NCBI GenBank assembly: GCA_017477435.1
Contig: JAFUVV010000032.1
Span: forward strand, 1 to 37,593
Length of the DNA stretch: 37,593 nt
DNA from: Prevotella sp.
GTDB taxonomy: Bacteria > Bacteroidota > Bacteroidia > Bacteroidales > Bacteroidaceae
Direction of reading: 5' to 3'
Shown here one piece after another: positions 34,695 to 37,593 of the stretch. Below the pieces are notes generated by a model, which ran no database searches, was not told the origin of the DNA, and worked only from the letters and a program-made list of their open reading frames with translations. Position 1 is the stretch's first letter; every line of letters begins with the position of its first letter. Both the position numbers and the translations under genes were made by a program.

Positions 34695-35162
34695 ATGAGA
34701 CAACCTTCGCTCATATCAGTGATATTCGCAACAGGGTTCGGAAGCGGCTATTGGCCCTGGGGCCCCGGTACGGCAGGCGCATTACTTGCCACAGCAATGT
34801 GGTGGGCGACGGGGCTATTTGTCTCGCCGTGCACCCTTACCGCCATCACTGCCGTCGCCATTGTGGTGTTCACCATCATCGGCATACGCGCCACAGACGC
34901 CGTGGAACCATTCTGGGGCCCCGACCCCCACAAGGTCGTGATCGACGAGATGGTGGGCGTGTGGATCCCGCTGCTTGCCGCCTACGACGACTGGCGACTG
35001 GCAGTGGCAGCATTCCTGCTGTTCCGGCTGTTCGACATCGTCAAACCACTGGGCATCAGGAGTCTCGACAAGAAAGAAGGAGGGCTTTGGGTGATGGCCG
35101 ACGACATACTCGCCGGCATATACAGTCTAATCATCATTTGCGCCTTAAGATGGGTAATATAA
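34695..35162 (+). CDS. PgpA-like phosphatase, probable phosphatidylinositol-phosphate phosphatase
   Basis: A 155-residue membrane protein of the PgpA family, which removes phosphate from phosphatidylglycerophosphate-type lipids. Family segments are GFGSGYWPWGPGTAGALLA, DPHKVVIDEMVGVWIPL (metal/phosphate site, residues 77-93) and FRLFDIVKPLGIRSLD, then MADDILAGIYS. The gene order (this, GtrA, CDP-alcohol transferase, Aur1-like) matches the Bacteroides thetaiotaomicron inositol-lipid locus as I remember it. There the PgpA homologue dephosphorylates phosphatidylinositol phosphate. A frame beginning with TTG at 34656 overlaps the promoter and is rejected. It overlaps gtrA by 13 nt. Confidence 0.85.
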   Translation: MRQPSLISVIFATGFGSGYWPWGPGTAGALLATAMWWATGLFVSPCTLTAITAVAIVVFTIIGIRATDAVEPFWGPDPHKVVIDEMVGVWIPLLAAYDDWRLAVAAFLLFRLFDIVKPLGIRSLDKKEGGLWVMADDILAGIYSLIIICALRWVI

Positions 35163-35575
35163 AAGACATCGTCCTCACATTCAGCAAGGCGCAGTTCTCC
35201 GCATGGATAGCAAGCGCCGTCGACTTCGCCGTCACGCTGGTGCTGGGAAAATTCCTCGGAGTGTGGTACACGACGGCAACATTCATCGGAGCACTCAGCG
35301 GAGGAATAATAAACTGCATAATAAACTACCGCTGGGTATTCCACACCAAAGGACGGAAGAAGAAATACGTCGCCGTGAGATACTTCATCGTGTGGGCCGT
35401 GAGCATCGCGCTCAACACCTACGGCACATACATCGTCACCGAGACCGCAGGCATCGACTTCATCATCTCCAAAGCCATCGTTGCCATCATCGTCGCAATA
35501 CTATGGAACTACCAGATGCAGCGCATGTTCGTATTCAAAAGCAAAGAAACAGAAGAACAAGAAATTGAACAATAA
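35150..35575 (+). CDS. GtrA-like membrane protein
   Basis: A 141-residue GtrA-family protein with four hydrophobic helices. It begins KAQFSAWIASAVDFAVTLVL and has the typical internal NCIINYRWVFHTKGRKKKY and the closing WNYQMQRMFVFKSK. GtrA proteins are thought to flip or help flip polyprenyl-linked sugars, and in this setting perhaps a lipid intermediate. Its start ATG lies within the end of the PgpA-like gene, so the two are translationally coupled. A much longer frame running through the PgpA gene in this register is an artefact of overlapping reading frames. Its role in inositol-lipid synthesis is not known. Confidence 0.85.
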   Translation: MGNIKDIVLTFSKAQFSAWIASAVDFAVTLVLGKFLGVWYTTATFIGALSGGIINCIINYRWVFHTKGRKKKYVAVRYFIVWAVSIALNTYGTYIVTETAGIDFIISKAIVAIIVAILWNYQMQRMFVFKSKETEEQEIEQ

Positions 35576-35608
35576 TCTTTAAGCCAAAGGCAGAAAACCA
35601 TAATAATT

Positions 35609-36286
35609 ATGAACTACAGAGATTTCATCCAGAAAATAATCTACGTCATTATCAATCCCCTCATCAAGGGAATGATAAAAATCGGCATCACCCCCAACAT
35701 AGTGACCACCATCGGATTCATCATCAACGTAGCCGCAGCAGGACTCTTCGTATGGACAGCGAAAGAATACGGCCACGGTCTGCATACAGGCATGGAGCCG
35801 ACAAGCGACTCATACTACGCCCTTGTCGGATGGAGCGGAGCAATCATACTCTTCGCAGGACTGTTCGACATGATGGACGGCCGCCTGGCACGCATGGGAG
35901 GAATGTCGTCGAAGTTCGGAGCACTATGGGACTCCACCCTCGACCGATACAGCGAGCTAATCACGCTCTTCGGCATATGCATCCTCTTCATCTATGCCAA
36001 CTGGTTCTGGATGGGCATCGTCACCTTCCTGGCCATGATCGGATCGGTGATGGTGAGCTACGTCAGGGCACGCGCCGAAGGACTCGGGATAGAATGCAAG
36101 GTGGGACTCATGCAACGCCCCGAGCGAGTAGTCGTCACAGCAGTGATGGCAATCATCACCGGACTGACAAGCAACCTCGGATGGCTCGCAGCAGGAATGA
36201 CACTCATTGCCATTCTCGCCAACATCACAGCATTCTGGAGAGTAGCCCACTGCTATAAAGTGCTCAAAAAGACCGAAGAAAACTAA
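35609..36286 (+). CDS. CDP-alcohol phosphotransferase, probable phosphatidylinositol-phosphate synthase
   Basis: A 225-residue membrane enzyme that joins CDP-diacylglycerol to an alcohol. The family signature D-xx-DG-xx-AR-x8-G-xxx-D-xxx-D is intact: D87, D90, G91, A94, R95, G104, D108 and D112 in [12 protein letters not shown] and [11 protein letters not shown]. Six hydrophobic segments are visible. In this gene context the acceptor is most likely inositol-1-phosphate, giving phosphatidylinositol phosphate, rather than glycerophosphate or serine. That specificity is inferred from neighbours and cannot be read from the motif. It follows gtrA by 33 nt. Confidence 0.87.
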   Translation: MNYRDFIQKIIYVIINPLIKGMIKIGITPNIVTTIGFIINVAAAGLFVWTAKEYGHGLHTGMEPTSDSYYALVGWSGAIILFAGLFDMMDGRLARMGGMSSKFGALWDSTLDRYSELITLFGICILFIYANWFWMGIVTFLAMIGSVMVSYVRARAEGLGIECKVGLMQRPERVVVTAVMAIITGLTSNLGWLAAGMTLIAILANITAFWRVAHCYKVLKKTEEN

Positions 36287-36309
36287 TCCCGCTACCACCA
36301 CACTCACTG

Positions 36310-37143
36310 ATGTTCAGCTTCTACATCATTGCCCTCTACGCCGCGATGGTCGCAATAAAACCAACGCGGAAACTCGCTTTGGCCCTCACCCCATGGCTTC
36401 TCTTCGCATGCTCCTACGACTGGATGCGACTGCTGCCAAACTATGAGGTAAATCCCATCGACGTAGGAGGACTCTACAACGCCGAGAAATCACTCTTCGG
36501 AGTAACGATAGCAGGAGGACAGACGATTATCCCAGGCCAATGGCTCGACATGCACCACAACACACTGGCCGACATACTCGCAGGAATATTCTACCTCTGC
36601 TGGGTGCCTGTACCCATAGCATTCGGACTGTGGCTATACATGAAGAAAGACTTCAACACTTATCTCCACTTCTCCATCGCCTTCCTCTTTGTTAACCTCA
36701 TAGGCTTCTGCGGCTACTACATCCACCCCGCCGCACCACCCTGGTACGCCGTCGGCTACGGATTCGAAGCCATCAAAGGCACTCCAGGCAACGTAGCCGG
36801 GCTCGGACGATTCGACGAACTCATCGGAGTGGGCATCTTCCACTCACTATATGGCAAGAATGCCAACGTCTTCGCAGCCGTCCCATCACTCCACGCAGCC
36901 TACATGCTCATCGCAACCGTCTACGCCGTCATAAGCCGGCAGAAGAAAATAGTCGTCATCGCTTTTGCAACAATATGCGCAGGCATCTGGTGGACAGCTG
37001 TCTACTCGCTCCACCACTACATCATCGACGTGCTCCTCGGAATAGCAACAGCAATCGTCGGAATAGTCATACTCGAGAAATGCCTGCTCAACGGAAAACG
37101 CGGCAAGAAATTCATCGACAAATACACACAGCTGATTAGCTAA
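36310..37143 (+). CDS. Aur1/PAP2-like, probable inositol phosphosphingolipid synthase
   Basis: A 277-residue inner-membrane protein of the PAP2 superfamily with the fungal Aur1-type signatures. These are [12 protein letters not shown] at about 135-146, PSLH with H195, and [10 protein letters not shown] with H235/H236 and D240, forming the His-His-Asp phosphotransfer centre. Such enzymes move the inositol-phosphate head from phosphatidylinositol to ceramide (or dihydroceramide) and release diacylglycerol. The gene context supports this role. A PAP2 phosphatase acting on another lipid is the main alternative. It starts 23 nt after the CDP-alcohol transferase gene and ends the cluster. Confidence 0.87.
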   Translation: MFSFYIIALYAAMVAIKPTRKLALALTPWLLFACSYDWMRLLPNYEVNPIDVGGLYNAEKSLFGVTIAGGQTIIPGQWLDMHHNTLADILAGIFYLCWVPVPIAFGLWLYMKKDFNTYLHFSIAFLFVNLIGFCGYYIHPAAPPWYAVGYGFEAIKGTPGNVAGLGRFDELIGVGIFHSLYGKNANVFAAVPSLHAAYMLIATVYAVISRQKKIVVIAFATICAGIWWTAVYSLHHYIIDVLLGIATAIVGIVILEKCLLNGKRGKKFIDKYTQLIS

Positions 37144-37207
37144 TGGAGAAAAAACTGAGCAAAACAGACACAAATAAACTCGCAAAAAGAAAAAATACGT
37201 TGCAAAA

Positions 37208-37239
37208 TTTGGAAGAATAAAAACTTTAGCGTAATTTTG
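37208..37239 (+). promoter_or_regulatory. sigma-ABfr promoter of tRNA-Ser
   Basis: TTTG at 37208-37211, a 20-nt spacer, then TAATTTTG at 37232-37239, about 63 nt before the mature 5' end of the tRNA. Confidence 0.75.
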
Positions 37240-37302
37240 CACCGCTTTTGAGCAAGTCCCGAAAAGGACATTCGACCAAGAGTCAGGGCGAAAGCTACTG
37301 AA

Positions 37303-37387
37303 GGAGAGATGGTAGAGTGGTCGATTACAACGGTCTTGAAAACCGTCGTGCTGAGAGGCACCGGGGGTTCGAATCCCTCTCTCTCCG
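37303..37387 (+). tRNA. tRNA-Ser (anticodon UGA)
   Basis: An 85-nt class II tRNA. The acceptor arms GGAGAGA (37303-37309) and TCTCTCC (37380-37386) pair, with discriminator G at 37387. The anticodon stem ACGGT/ACCGT encloses the loop CTTGAAA with TGA at 37337-37339. A long variable arm follows (GTGCTGAGAGGCAC), as expected for serine, then the T arm GGGGGTTCGAATCCC. CCA is not encoded. Confidence 0.96.
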
Positions 37388-37468
37388 CGAAGAGCAAATT
37401 TGATGACTTTTAGGGTAGTCAATCAAAGTTCAACCCAAACAGGTCATTAAGTTGCCAAAAAACAGAAT

Positions 37469-37500
37469 AGCGTTGTAAGTCTTTGATTTACAACGCTTTT
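37469..37500 (+). terminator. terminator downstream of tRNA-Ser
   Basis: AGCGTTGTAA (37469-37478) pairs perfectly with TTACAACGCT (37488-37497) across a 9-nt loop, followed by TTTTATTTT. On the opposite strand the stem is also followed by T-rich DNA, so it may serve both directions. From here to the window end I see no gene I can support. Confidence 0.75.
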
Positions 37501-37593
37501 ATTTTGCCTTAAAAGTCCCCTTCTCTACTCTTGAATGATGGCGTGACCATCTTCTGACTACCTGACATGGGGTCAAATAGTCATCTGTTAGTC

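Noticed and set aside
34691-35149. Long open frame joining upstream sequence to GtrA
   Set aside because: It runs through the PgpA-like gene in another register and is rich in His/Arg without fold-like patterning; GtrA itself begins at 35150.
37499-37593. Partial minus-strand gene at the right edge
   Set aside because: About 31 open codons reach the edge, but they resemble no family I know and the stop overlaps the terminator T-tract; too little to support.

Overview
The window looks like a chromosomal segment of a Bacteroidales bacterium, most likely Prevotella or a close relative. At least ten genes are preceded by the Bacteroidetes sigma-ABfr promoter (-33 TTTG, 19-21 nt spacer, -7 TAnnTTTG). 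I see no Shine-Dalgarno sequences. Bacteroidetes-type families are present: DUF4494, DUF5686, acidic surface-lipoprotein signals, a fused CcsBA cytochrome c synthase and an inositol-sphingolipid cluster. I found no transposase, phage gene or CRISPR array.

Layout. 1-5.3 kb: a repeat-rich left edge, a DinF-type MATE exporter, and a divergent fmt-tsaC-ClC operon. 5.3-8.9 kb: a PhoR/PhoB-like two-component pair and a Na/Pi cotransporter whose promoter carries three 11-bp-period repeats resembling a PHO box. 9.2-14.2 kb: glnS, a TPR protein and a DedA protein, convergent with manC. 14.3-17 kb: two small winged-helix proteins (one with a histone H1-like tail) and aspS. 17.5-20.6 kb: a DUF1573 protein, an EFR1-type flavodoxin/ferredoxin and a secreted M6 protease ending in a dockerin. 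20.6-22.9 kb: a YggS protein, a DUF4494 protein and a hemerythrin-LuxR regulator. 23.5-30.4 kb: a porin, an imelysin lipoprotein, a di-haem c-type cytochrome lipoprotein and the CcsBA haem ligase. 30.6-33.9 kb: a hotdog thioesterase and a DUF5686 outer-membrane protein. 34.7-37.1 kb: PgpA-like phosphatase, GtrA, CDP-alcohol phosphotransferase and Aur1/PAP2-like synthase, matching the Bacteroides inositol-sphingolipid pathway but without the inositol-phosphate synthase gene. The window ends with tRNA-Ser(UGA).

The most unusual signal is non-coding. All four large divergent intergenic regions hold short arrays of imperfect units spaced exactly 22 nt apart (9003-9090, 17075-17162 with 17231-17274, 23126-23214, 34290-34377). 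Most units are built on a near-palindrome of the form TTAAAGRGCCYYTTTAA, and units pair into strong hairpins. A fifth array with the same period but GTAC arms lies before ccsBA (27982-28069). A different, REP-like repeat cluster sits in the convergent gap at 30.4-30.6 kb. I do not recognise the 22-nt family as described. All functional statements come from reading the sequence and from family knowledge; nothing was searched or computed.
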